Below the pieces are notes generated by a model. That model made no database searches, had not been told where the DNA came from, and worked only from the letters and a program-made list of their open reading frames with translations. Position numbers and translations under genes: made by a program. Shown here in pieces: positions 10,361 to 21,426 of a DNA stretch of 64,000 nucleotides (position 1 is its first letter; every line of letters starts with the position of its first letter). This DNA comes from Diphasiastrum complanatum (lineage: Eukaryota > Streptophyta > Lycopodiopsida > Lycopodiales > Lycopodiaceae): the NCBI GenBank assembly GCA_029204225.1, contig CM055098.1, forward strand, positions 52,412,728-52,476,727, read 5' to 3'.

Positions 10361-12520
10361 CCTAAGCATGTAGGCATCACATAGCTTGACACAAAGGCAT
10401 CACGTAGTTGTAATAATTGCCAAAAAGGTCGTTGTTAAGGCCTGTGAAATGGACTAGCTTTCGACCTTTCCAAATATTGGACCACTGCCACCAAAACGTT
10501 TTAATTTATCTAGCAGTTTGTTTTGGCCAATGGGCAACAGTCTTGAACAATTTCGTACAAACACAAAATGGTCGACCAAAATTTGGACCAGAGCATGAAA
10601 AATAGTCCAGTCAGACCAGGAATTGGTCGTTATCGGTTCGTACACGTAGGCATGTCTGGCCAAGGATTTGTGTGTCCGATACGAAGACAAGGGACCTATT
10701 TGTCTAACAAGGGGATACAAATATGCAAAGAAAATCGTGGTAAGAATCACTTTCAATATCAATTGTTGTTTCGTTATTCCTTTGTTGTTAATATGAATAA
10801 CGAAACCTTTATAATAGTCTTGCTGCTTCCTGTCGTTTGCTCTTACTGTAAAAAAAATCCTCCCCTAATTCTAATTGTGCATACTTCTATGTACGAATAA
10901 TGAGCTTTTTATAACACGAAATTGTGCACCTAATCTATTTTATACTCATTTTTTGGTGCACGTCTGGTAGGAAAAGTATTAGTGAAACTGAAGATTTTTA
11001 GCATCTAGAGAATCTATGACATGTTAAGGCAGTTTTAGAGAGAGTGGATTAGTGCTTATGAATGTTGAGTACATAATACCATTCCTCTTGATATTTTTGC
11101 ATTGGAAAAGCTTTTTTAGCTTATGTTTTTTCAAGGCTTTAATAAAAGCTATAGGATCAACCTATTTGGTTTTTTCTAGCCTATAGCAAAATATGTTTTT
11201 TAAAGGAGTGCTCAGTGCTTGCATGACTTTATTTCAGGCAAGAGGTTGCATAAGCTGATCAGAAGTAGATTTCAAGCAACAGACCGCATTATTGTTTGCT
11301 AGCTACCTGATCAATCACCGTTGGATTTTGCAAAGAGCTGATTTCTAGGGAAGTTCAAGCAAGACAGTGCAGTTCGGTATGCCAAAAATTTTCCAATTGT
11401 TGTTGAAATTTTATTCTTGCTAGAAATCCAGTCTGGATGCTATTATTTGAATTGCATTTGTCAAAATATTTGAATAGTTTGAGCATTGAGAGAGTCATAG
11501 AACTTTGGTGTCCCAAATTGTTGCGAAATTTGGGGGGTAGAAACATAGACAAAATAGGTTGAAAATACCATTAATTAGCTTTCTTGTTTACATTTTTGTC
11601 AAATTGCATACGAATTTTCAAGATAGGACATGAGAACTCCAAACCACCACAGTGAAGTTTGAATGCCCTTGTCCCGTCCCTGTCATATTACATTCGAAAG
11701 TCAATTAAACAAGATTTTGCGGTTTTTCCCCTAGCAGTACCACAAACTCATTTAAAATCAGAAAGTAAGTCCATTAGGATCCTTTCTAAAATCACTCGAT
11801 TTATCGTCTTTGGAAGTTCTTGTACTTTTCATGAAAAATTTTTGGAACATTTCTAAAGCACTAATGCATGCAATGTGTAATCACAATTTCCTCTTCAGAA
11901 CAAATGGCATGCACCTCTTTCCAGTCACTTTTTTGAGTAACAGTGTTGTTGTACGATGACAGTGATAGTGTACTTAGAGCAATCCGAAGCTATGAGTTAC
12001 CCTAAACCCATGATAAGAGATTGTGTTGTATCTAGCGTACGACGTTAACTAGTCTTATGTATTTCAGAAAATTGCATGCATAACCAGATACTATTTTGAA
12101 TTTGTTAACTAATTTCTAATTGAATCGATACGATGGACTGACAACTTTAGTTAATATGCTACAAACGATTGCTTGGAATACTATTGTTGGAAGAACACAC
12201 CTACCAGCATTAAGTACGTCCATAGACACTGAAATAGGTAACACACACCACTACTGGATAGCAACCAAAAGCCAGAATTGAATTCGGCTGGGTTAGTGTC
12301 TTCCCTCTCTAAGCTAAATTTTTGAAAAGCTAGACCAAAGCATACAACTCCAAACTTACTGAAAAGAACCCAAATAATTGGAGGCACAATAGAAAAACAC
12401 ATCTGCACCTACTAGTATTTTGTAAGATGTAATGCCTCAAGCCAAAGCTCTTGGTACAAAACCAGCCAAATAACATATAGCAAATAATTGGATTATGGAA
12501 TCCTTTCAAAACACCTTGTG
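10361..12520. other. Spacer without recognised genes
   Basis: Short open frames exist on both strands (for example at 10,417-10,900 and 12,181-12,527), but none has a recognisable motif, sensible composition or supporting splice sites. I see no repeat structure beyond ordinary AT richness. Confidence 0.5.
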
Positions 12521-12529
12521 ACATCAATC

Positions 12530-12950
12530 AGAGGAAGAGCAGGAGAGAAGGCAGGCAGAAGAGGAATAGGAGCAGAGAAAGCAGCATGCAAGAGAAGACC
12601 AAGAGAGAATGGGTGAGACACACCAGAATGGCAGAGAAGCAGAGCAGGAGTGATCGCAGTAGCAGGAGTGATTCGCAGCAGCAGAGACGCGAGGGAGGAG
12701 AGCAGCAAGCACAGCGAGGAGAATCGCGAGGGAGGAGAGGAACGAGCAGAGCGAGGAGAGCAAAGAGAGCATTGGGGGGGGGGGGCTGGGCCTGTCTGTG
12801 GTGGTGGACATAAATGGCCCAGGCCCGCCCAACTACCAATACTTTTAAATTGCTTTCTTTTTTGGTGTTTTGGTGGGGGGGTTTGCTTTTTTGCCCTATT
12901 TGAGAACAAAGACAATAAATGTGGGGGGAGGGGGATTGGCGACACCACAC
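12530..12950. repeat. Purine-rich low-complexity tract with a 12-G run
   Basis: The plus strand from 12,530 to 12,770 is almost all AG, GAG and GCAG words, followed by 12 consecutive G at 12,774-12,785 and further G runs to about 12,935. Open frames on both strands here (Ser/Leu/Pro-rich or Arg/Glu-rich) are what such composition produces. It may be an old microsatellite or a purine tract able to form non-B DNA. Confidence 0.7.
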
Positions 12951-13283
12951 TCCCAAGGAGCACCTGGATGCACGTGCGGCGCGGGACGAGTTCGAATATT
13001 TGAAGGAAATATATTTAATTTGAAGTGAGCTGAATAAGTGTGAAAAAAACACTTAACAATAAGCTTTGACTCTTAATGTGCAAATTTTATTGACTTGGCA
13101 CTTAAATCATTGCAAAAACAGTATCTCATGAATTGCATTAAGACAAGTATAGACTGAGGACAGAATTGAGTGTAGAGAAAATTGCAACGCCTCAAATCAA
13201 TTAAGAGACCCAAGCTCAAATCCCAGCAGCCACACCATATTGGATTAATTTCAAAAAAAATAAAAAGATCCGTGAGAACAATG

Positions 13284-13286
<3 letters not shown>

Positions 13287-13341
<55 letters not shown>
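13287..13341. repeat. (GA)n microsatellite, about 27 units
   Basis: An uninterrupted GA run of 55 bases. Related shorter tracts are at 1,132, 16,632 and 33,405. Useful as a polymorphic marker; no coding role. Confidence 0.97.
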
Positions 13342-13342
<1 letters not shown>

Positions 13343-13639
13343 ACATAGCTTGTATAAGTACATTGTGTATTAATGTTGAGAATGAGGGCATGTTGCCCAT
13401 ACATAGAATGAGAGAGATGAGGTGACGACGTTTTGAAAGAGTGTCATTTTGGGACCCACAGCTCTTCATAGTGACTACTCATTTCTATAGGAATGCGTCA
13501 CTTCACCATTCTATATTTGCAGATAAGATGTCCTTATTATTCCTCCCATGTTTGCAAACAAGAGGTTCTTGGCAGATTGTCCACACTCCAAGTGCAGAGG
13601 TTCTTGAACGAGGACCTATTGTCTGGTTCTTGGCATGAT

Positions 13640-14600
13640 ACATACATGTAGTATAGAAGCTTCATCTGTTTTTCATATATGGGTAGCAGAGTTGCCCCTT
13701 TGTACTGTGGTTCTATTATTCAATACAGAAGAGTTGTATGAGGGCTTGGGCTCTCCGAGAATCTCCAATGTTGTGTGTTCTGTGCTTTCTTACACTAGCA
13801 GTGCTATTTGCGTTCTTGAATCTGTCTTATTGTGCACCATTGAGTTGTTTGACTGGTGGTTGCACCATTTGCTTGTTGGTGGAACTGCTTTTTCTTCTCA
13901 TTGTTGTACTTGAGTCTTCTACGATCCTTGATGAAATGAATAGTCCTTTTATAGTATTTGCAAAATAGCTATTGTTTTGGTTTAGATGATGAATGTTCTG
14001 AATTCAATGTTGGCTGTTGGTTGCTTTTGTTCTGACTTCACAAATCTCTTCCATCTGTACTTTTTGAGGATGATCCACTTATTCTAATCTCCTCTTGAAG
14101 TACCATAGAGATTGCTCTAGTAAGAGTGAGGCCTTGTTTGTAGAAATCACCATGATCCAATTCTCATATGCTTATGGTAAACTAGATAACATAGTCATGG
14201 CATCGATATCTTCATTGGTTGATCCAATGGTAGTCATTTGCTCCATAAGATTCTTGAAGGTATCAAAATGGGTCGAAATAGAGTCAGCTTCAAACATTTT
14301 GATGGTGAAATTTTTTTTCCTCAAATAGAGTTTGGACGTAACATCTTAGAGTCAGAGTGGCTAGGATGTCCCAGGCATGCTTAGCAGTCTGGGCTTATCT
14401 GATATGGCTGATCTGAGAGTTAGCAGTCTGGGCTTATCTGATATGGCTAATCTGAGAGTCCTTGATATTGAGAGTTATCATGCCAAAAACCTTTCCGTCC
14501 CTATGTCTCCATTTGGAGATGTTAATTGCATCGACCTCTAGCTAGATCTCAGTGCCTTCAACGATGTTCCATTTGTTCTTTTGCAAGTAGTACTACCTTT
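13640..14600 (-). pseudogene. Ty1/copia Gag (UBN2-type) remnant
   Basis: On the minus strand from about 14,598 the sequence gives, with stops and frameshifts, the usual order of plant copia Gag: KWNIVEGTEI, a stretch ending DSQISHIR, KHAWDIL, a Phe-containing KMFEADSISTHFD segment, TIGSTNEDIDAMTMLSSLP and AYENWIM. A 45-base unit encoding SQISHIR is duplicated in tandem (about 14,370-14,460). Further on, CKYYKRTIHFIKDRR looks like a zinc knuckle that has lost its second and last Cys. The N-terminal end is cut at the satellite boundary near 14,600. Not functional. Confidence 0.8.
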
Positions 14601-14603
14601 CTC

Positions 14604-16554
14604 TTGAATGGTTTCCGTCCAAAGGCCCAGTTTCTCCGAACGAGGCCCGTTTCACGTACAGTCAGTTCCGACCAGTGGGCAACGTCAAGTTGACTTTGTG
14701 GGGACAGACGGGACGCCGAACGGATTGACGGGTGGCCCGAGACCTCCGTCCGAAGTTCCGCCCAGAAAAAGTCTTCAGGGACACTTGACCGGTCGGGACC
14801 TGGAATGGGTCGGACTTGTCCGGAGTGGCCCGGAATGCTGTGGAAAGGCTCGTGGGCCCCATACTGACCAGACGGATCCAGCCCGGCATGATTCCGACGT
14901 CGTTTGGTCAAAATGACCATTGGTCCCGGCGATAGCGCAGTCTAGGCACACGAAAAAGGACTACTTTTGCTAGTTTCCATCCAAAGGCCCAGTTTCCTCG
15001 AATAAGGCCCGTTTCATGTAAAGTCAGTTTCGACCAGTGGGCAACGTCGAGTGGAACCTGTGGGGACAGAAGGGACGCCGAACGGATTGACGAGTGGCCC
15101 GAGACCTCCGTCCGAAGCTTTGCCCAGGAAAAGTCTTCAGGGACACTTGACTGGTCGGGACCTAGAATGGGTCGGACTTGTCCGGAGTGGCCCGGAATGC
15201 TGTGGAAAGGCTCGTGGGCCCCATACTGACCAGACGGATCCAGCCCAGCATGATTCCGACGTCGTTTGGTCAAAATGACAATTGGTCCCGGCGATAGCAC
15301 AGTCCAGGCACGCAAAAAAAGACTACTTTTGTTGGATTTCGTACAAAGGCCCCGTTTCTCCGAACGAGGCCCATTTCACATACAGTCAGTTCTGACCAGT
15401 GGGCAACGTCGAGCGAAACCTGTGGGGAGAGACGGGACGCCGAACGGATTGACGGGTGGCCCGAGACCTCCGTCCGAAGTTTTGCCCAGAAAAAGTCTTC
15501 AGGGACACTTGACCGGTTGGGACTTGGAATGAGTCCGACTTGTCCGGAGTGGCCCGGAATCCTGTCGAAAGGCTCGTGAACCCCATACTGGCCAGACGGA
15601 TCCAGCCCGGCATGATTTCGACATCGTTTGCTCAAAGTGACCATTGATCCCGACGATAGCGCAGTTAGGGCACGCGAAAAAGGACTACTTTTGCTGGTTT
15701 CCGTCCAAAGGACCAGTTTCTCCGAACGAGGCCCGTTTCACGTACAGTCAGTTCCGACTAGTGGGCAACGTTGAGTAGAACCTGTGAGGACAGACGGGAT
15801 GCCGAACGGATTGACGGACGTCCCGAGACCTCCGTCCGAAGTTCCGTATAGAAAAAGTCTTCAGGGACACTTAACCGGTCGAGACTTGGAATTGCTCTGA
15901 CTTGTCCGAAGTGACCCAGAATGCTGTAGAAAGGCTCGTGGGAACCATACTGACCAGACGAATCCAGCCCGGCATGATTCCAATGTCGTTTGGTCAAAAT
16001 CACCATTGGTCCCGGCGATAGCGCAGTCTAGACATGAGAAAAAGGACTACTTTTGCTGGTTTCCGTCCAAAGGCCCGGTTTCTCTGAACGAGGCCCGTTT
16101 CACATACAGTCAGTTCCGACCAGTGGGCAACGTTGAGTGGAACATGTGGGAATAGACGGGTGGCCCAAGACCTTCGTCCGAAGTTCCGCCTAGAAAAATT
16201 CTTCAGGGACACTTGACCGATCGGGACCTGGAATGGCTCCGACTTGTCCAGAGTGGCCCAGAATGTTGTGGAAAGGCTCGTGGGCTCCATACTCACCATA
16301 CGGATCCAGCCCGACATGATTTGGACGTCGTTTGGTCAAAATGACCATTGATCCCGGCGATATCGAAGTTAGGGCACGCAAAAAAGGACTACTTTTGCTG
16401 GTTTCCGACCAAAGGCCCAATTTCTCCGAACGAGGCTCGTTATACCTACAGTCAGTTCCAACCAGTGGGCAATGTTGACTGGAACCTGTGGGGATAGACG
16501 GGACGCCAAACGGATTGACGAGTGGCCCGAGACCTCCGTCGGAAGTTCCGCCCA
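14604..16554. repeat. 362-bp satellite array, left block (about 5.4 units)
   Basis: Units start with a GTTTCCGTCCAAAGG-like phrase at 14,611, 14,973, 15,335, 15,697, 16,059 and 16,401: four spacings of 362 bp and one of 342, where a 20-bp piece is missing. The sequence is GC- and CpG-rich, unlike its AT-rich surroundings. Each unit carries open frames of about 75-120 codons on both strands, but 362 is not a multiple of 3, so no frame runs on from unit to unit. The block ends abruptly at the truncated LTR, at unit phase 153. Confidence 0.95.
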
Positions 16555-16888
16555 TCTCATGCTTTCTTTGGATTTTGCTAATTGTTAAATTTGATCATTA
16601 TTGAGCTTGCTATTTCTTATGCTTTTTGTGAGAGAGAAAGGGAGAGAGAGAAGAGTAAGTTTCTATCATTGTTGTGGATTTAGGGTTAATGGAAGTAGGG
16701 TTAATGGATGTAGTGTTAATGCTTAGTGTTAATGGATGTTAGTGTTAGATCCTTCATTCATGTTGAAATCTGAACTATACTATCACTCTCATGGGAACGA
16801 ACCTACGCGTGACAACTAACTCCGTCTCTTTGATGCTAGATTGACTAGATCTTGAATTCAGGTTAGGCAAGGAAAGAAACCCACTACA
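16555..16888 (+). repeat. 5' LTR, truncated (3' part only)
   Basis: It matches 33,328-33,647 of the 3' LTR with scattered substitutions and ends in the same CTACA immediately before the PBS. The first 412 bp or so of the LTR, including its promoter part, are missing; the join to satellite sequence is at 16,554/16,555. A short GGTTAATGGAAGTA-type repetition makes this copy slightly longer than its partner. Confidence 0.95.
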
Positions 16889-16892
16889 ATTT

Positions 16893-16910
16893 TGGCGCCG
16901 TTGTCGGGGA
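16893..16910 (+). other. Primer-binding site, tRNA-Asp type
   Basis: TGGCGCCGTTGTCGGGGA, four bases after the LTR end. It differs at one position from the sequence complementary to the 3' end of tRNA-Asp that is usual in Athila and related non-chromoviral plant gypsy elements. Confidence 0.88.
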
Positions 16911-18106
16911 GCTATGCCAATTTTTCAGTTTGCAGCATGTTTGGCTGATGGTTAGCTTGAATTAGGCATCTTGTCGTGGCATGAATAGTGTTAAAACTGC
17001 CTTGTAGGGATAGTTTGGGATTGATTTTGCTAGATTTTGAGTGGATTTGCTTGTTTGAAATCTAATCTGATTATTAAACAGGGAAAGCTATTCAGATTAC
17101 TAATCTTAAGATCCATTTGGATCTGAGATATCAGAAAAAATAACAAAAATCGGTCAAATCTGCCAAAATTGGTCAAAAAGAGGCAAAAAGCGTCATCAGA
17201 GCCCAGAACTTTTTATCCTCTTTCAGGAAACCTTCGCCGAGTTGCAGACCCCTTCGGTTTTGTTTACAGAACCTTCAGTCTGAAGGGCGAAAATCAATTC
17301 CTAGCAGATTTTTAGAAACATCAGAAAAACCACCAAAAAACACCAAAAATTATCAAAATCCTAAAAAATACAGAAAAAGAACCTTCGCCCAATTCACTGT
17401 GCTTAGATGTGATTCAGATCTATCTACTGCCAGGTCGATGAAGAATAATACCAAAAATAGAAAGGTTTCTAGAAGATCAGTTGTCATATTGTCATATTTT
17501 TGCCAAAAAAGTCACTTTTTTGCAAAATTACCAGTATTACTCTTGATCCTTCGCCAGAACCTTCGCCGAGTTTCCAGAATATTCTATTTATATAAAAATA
17601 CTATTTTGAGTTCGACGAAGATTTATCTTGATCAGGTCACAAAAAATCTTGATTTTTACCCTCGCTAGATCACAAAAACTATATTTTCTTGTGTCAGAAT
17701 CCTTCGTCCGGTTGTCCATAGTTTTATTTGTGTCAGATCTTCCATCTGAGAAGTTGGCGAAGGTTATTTCCCAAGAAATTGCCAGAAAAGTATTCAGAGA
17801 GTTTTTCTCCCAAAATAGCATTGTTGAACCTTTGCCGAGCCAACCTTCGCCTAGATAACCTTCGCCAGTCCTATTTTTAGTTTCTGATTTTCCAGATCAA
17901 ATCTCTGTAATTTGGATCAAATCCGATATATTCTGAATTGGACTCTAAGAAAATTATCATTTTTGAAAAGTATTAATTGATTGAATTTTGGTTAGTTTTT
18001 CATCATATAGAATTAGATTCTTGAAAAGTGGAATAGAGCTAGCAGATCTAATCTGAGATAGTTTTTGGAAAAATTTGTATCCAATCACATTATCAATTTG
18101 ATCTAA
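16911..18106 (+). other. Element leader rich in CCTTCGCC motifs
   Basis: Untranslated leader between PBS and gag. It carries about nine copies of CCTTCGCC or close variants, often followed by GAG or AG (17,231, 17,381, 17,548, 17,559, 17,701 variant, an inverted copy near 17,756, then 17,828 variant, 17,843 and 17,859). Short A-rich lines separate them. No long open frame. Confidence 0.8.
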
Positions 18107-19670
18107 ATGGCTGCCCCTGGAGCTGCTCCTGGAGGTGCTCCACAGGAGGTCAATCCAATTATTGTTAGAAGAGCACTCTGATTGGATCTACCCAAATATA
18201 ATAGATTAACAGATCTAGTTCGATTTCTTCAGATCTATGCTGAATCCTGTGAGGTCTATGGTGAGATTTATCCTCAAGATAAACTTAAGCTGTTTCCTAT
18301 GGCCTTAACAGACGTAGCACAAGATTGGTACTATAACCAAGATGAAACTGAGCATACAGATTGGGAGGTTGTTAAACGAGCCCTTATCACACGGTTCAAA
18401 CCGCGGAAGTCTATAGAAAACCCTTTCCTACTTTTAAGTAAAATTAAAATGGGAAAGCGGGAAATGGTTCGAGACTACATTGAAAGGGTGAAACGTCTTA
18501 GATCTAAATGTGAGCCTGAGCTGATTAATGAAAATGCCATGATTATGTGGTTTTTGTCAGGTCTACCTAAACGGATCCGACGTGAACTGAAACGCCATAA
18601 TGAGTACGCACTTTTGCAAAATGCGATGGACGATGCAATTCGGGAGGAGGATGAAGATTCAAATAATGAGCCCAATGTCAGTATGTTGTCTTATACAACA
18701 GGCCAGACTACTACGACATCCACCACTATTGCATCAACGAATGCCAATGCTACTGCAAAAATGATGCTCAATGAGTTCCAGAAACTTGGGAAGACCCAAC
18801 AGAAACAGATGGAAAAGTTGCAGTTGCAATTTGATGAGAAGATCAAAGCATTGGAAAATTTCCACGGAGAAGCGAACAAGGAACCTGAGAAGTTTGCAAA
18901 GACTTTTCCTACCAGGGAAAATGTCTGGTGTTCTATTTGTACAGGAAATCACACAGTGAACAAGTGTCCTCAATTGAAAAAACGAATGGAAATCAGTGTT
19001 TGCCATCTGTGTAATTGACCTGACCATGAGACTGCCTTTTGCAACTTCAACCCTCGAATGATTCAGCAACGGTATGCCCAGATGGGATATCGAGATCCAC
19101 AGCATGGAGGCAATCCAGCAACAAGACTACGACAATCTACTCTTGGATACCTGCAACGTCTAGCCTTGCCTGCCCCACCAAAGCACTCCGCTCCTCCTGC
19201 CAATTTGATGGAACCAGAACCTTATGAAGTGCTAAGCAATGGAGCTATGGTAATGATCAGGAAGGTGGATCTTCAGAACAGTATGCCATTTATGCTGCCG
19301 CTCAACAACAAGCCTCAAGAAATTGGGCCAGAGCACCATTTGGATGTTTTGCATGTGGAGAAAATTACAGAGTTGCAGAATGCCCAAATAAAGGAAAATT
19401 TGTACCATTATGTCGTGACTGTAGATATGGGCATTGCTATAAAGACTGTCCAGCAAGACCGCAGCCACCACCAGCTACAACACCTGTAAATTTGATAACA
19501 ATCAAGCAAGGATCGGTAGCTCATAATAAACCAAGTGCACCCTTGATGGTGGTCACCAGAGCACAAAAGCAAAAAGAACCAGTAGTGGATTCAGTACAAG
19601 CTGATTCTATACCATTGAACGATACACCAACAGCATCAGAAGTTTATCTAAATCTTAATGCAAAAAAATG
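18107..19670 (+). pseudogene. gag: gag polyprotein, broken
   Basis: The start is ATG 18,107, 1.2 kb after the PBS, opening with an Ala/Gly/Pro-rich segment; the frame crosses a TGA at 18,179-18,181 and continues to 19,018. The capsid part has the gypsy Gag pattern (DWYY, then TDWEVVKRALITRFKP, and DYIERVKRLRSKCEP). Zinc knuckles follow: CSICTGNHTVNKC, then CHLCN-stop-PDHETAFC (TGA at 19,016-19,018 in a CGA-compatible position), then, after a frameshift near 19.23 kb, CFACGENYRVAEC with Tyr in place of His, and CRDCRYGHCYKDC. In the intact ancestor Gag would package element RNA. Stops and the frameshift make this copy inactive. Confidence 0.9.
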
Positions 19671-19683
19671 AAAATATCAGGAT

Positions 19684-21426
19684 ATGAGACAGGGGATTAA
19701 GCATTTGCAAGAAGAAGAGGAACTTGAAGCTGCTAAAGTAACAGCTGAAGTTCGGTCTTCACCATTGCATCCTTCAAGAAATTTACGTATGGATATGAAT
19801 GATCAATTACATCATCACGAAGAACCCTTCAAAATGATGGAACCGGAAGCACCGCATACAGAACTACTCATGAATATTTTGTCTAGCAAGATCAATATTT
19901 CATTGGGAGAGCTCCTAAAGTTGGTGCCAAAAGCAAAAGAAGTCTTAGCGCAAAAGTTAGCTCAAGAAGAATCAGAAGACCATCAGGAGCTGCTCTTTTG
20001 TGCTGGATTTGAAGAATCTAACGATGTACTACATGTTGGAGCAGCTTGGGAAAGTGAACAAAAGAATATCACTCTGCCAATACAACATAGACAATTTTCT
20101 AAAGAAGCAGCCGTGATAGACGGCGGTTCAGGAGTTAACCTGATTTTTATAAAGCTATGTACAAAATGGGGCCTTACAAAAATTAAGCCTGCTACTTCTG
20201 CTATTAAGCTAGCTGATCAAATGACGGTTCGTCCACGAGGAATGGTGGAAGATATACCTATCATGATTGCAGGAGTACAGTTCGTCATTACTTTCGTTGT
20301 GATGGACTTACCAGAAGCACCAAATGTCTACCGAGTTCTCTTAGGACGTCCATGGTTACGAGTTGCGCAGGTAATTCATAACTGGGGTACTGGCAAAATC
20401 ACTTTTGAAAATCGTGAACGTGCAGTTAAAATTGATCCTACGACTTGGACTATCAAGCTAGTAGTTCAAAAAGCGGATGACGATTCATTAACAACGGATC
20501 ACACTTGTGATCGACCAGAGAAAAAATTGGGAGTTCACTACGATTCTCAAACGGATACTGTCAATTGGAACGAAGCTCTTGCAACAATTGATTGTACAGC
20601 AGGATATATGTGTCAACAAGATAGTCAATCAGAGATGAGCGAGATTTCCTTGTTAGATCGAACTTTGGATACGCCAATCACGTTTTCACTAAATGTGTTG
20701 AATGTACCCTGGATATCAACGGAACCTATACCAGATCCAATTGAGGATGATCTCATACCAATGAGCCATGCCTTAACTTATGATGGCAATGCAGAACTTA
20801 CGAATGAACAGATTCTACATCATATGGATCCGACCAGATTTGGAGTGCGTAATGTTCCTGATGAACCAACAATCAAATCGCCCAAAGCAGTTATATTGAA
20901 GGGAGACAAGATGACAGGTTCGATGACAAAGAAACAAGCAAAGCAACATTATAATACGGTCCTAAAATGGGAAAATCCCTCTCAAAAGTTTGATTTAAAA
21001 GAAGTGCCACCTCTATTGGATAAAGACAAAGGAAAAGTCAAGAATGATTCTTCAAGTCAGTTCTCCAGCAAGACATCATTGTCTAGGAAGTCTTCACCTG
21101 AGAAGAAAGATTCATCATCCCGGAAGTCATCACCTCCACGATCAATTCCTGCTAAGAAGACTAAACGAAGATCCAAGACAAGTCCTTTCGAAAAAGAACA
21201 AGCAAATGTAGTCCAGCATGATATGCTAGAGCATTTTAAACGTTATACACTGGATGATGTGGTTATCATGTTACCTAAAGCGCATCGTAAACCTGAAGAA
21301 CACATGCCGGAATCTAAAGAGGTTTACGATGGCCCGGCTAGGACGCAGCCAATGAATCTTGCAGAACCAAGAGAACCAAAAAAGATTGTATCACAACTTA
21401 CTCCTGAACAATATCAAGCACTCTGA
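19684..21426 (+). CDS. pol: Aspartic protease and linker part of pol
   Basis: An open frame of 580 codons. The N-terminal part is acidic and helical. The protease core has AVIDGGSGVNLI with the catalytic Asp in the D-G-G form common in this group of plant gypsy elements, hydrophobic flap-like segments, and LLGRPWL near the end of the domain. A Ser/Lys-rich linker follows. The frame ends at a TGA (21,424-21,426) directly in front of RT sequence in the same frame; a CGA there would join the two. The ATG at 19,684 is only the first one after an upstream stop and probably not a true start. Confidence 0.9.
   Translation: MRQGIKHLQEEEELEAAKVTAEVRSSPLHPSRNLRMDMNDQLHHHEEPFKMMEPEAPHTELLMNILSSKINISLGELLKLVPKAKEVLAQKLAQEESEDHQELLFCAGFEESNDVLHVGAAWESEQKNITLPIQHRQFSKEAAVIDGGSGVNLIFIKLCTKWGLTKIKPATSAIKLADQMTVRPRGMVEDIPIMIAGVQFVITFVVMDLPEAPNVYRVLLGRPWLRVAQVIHNWGTGKITFENRERAVKIDPTTWTIKLVVQKADDDSLTTDHTCDRPEKKLGVHYDSQTDTVNWNEALATIDCTAGYMCQQDSQSEMSEISLLDRTLDTPITFSLNVLNVPWISTEPIPDPIEDDLIPMSHALTYDGNAELTNEQILHHMDPTRFGVRNVPDEPTIKSPKAVILKGDKMTGSMTKKQAKQHYNTVLKWENPSQKFDLKEVPPLLDKDKGKVKNDSSSQFSSKTSLSRKSSPEKKDSSSRKSSPPRSIPAKKTKRRSKTSPFEKEQANVVQHDMLEHFKRYTLDDVVIMLPKAHRKPEEHMPESKEVYDGPARTQPMNLAEPREPKKIVSQLTPEQYQAL

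Noticed and set aside
12493-13052. Ser/Pro/Leu-rich and Arg/Glu-rich frames of 75-174 codons
   Set aside because: They overlap in several frames on both strands over a purine-rich low-complexity tract; no motif and no consistent codon usage.
13073-13469. Frames running through the GA microsatellite
   Set aside because: They consist of Leu-Ser or Arg-Glu dipeptides produced by the repeat.
14558-16560. Open frames of 75-135 codons on both strands of the satellite
   Set aside because: They recur once per 362-bp unit, shift phase from unit to unit, and have no domain motif. They reflect composition of the repeat.
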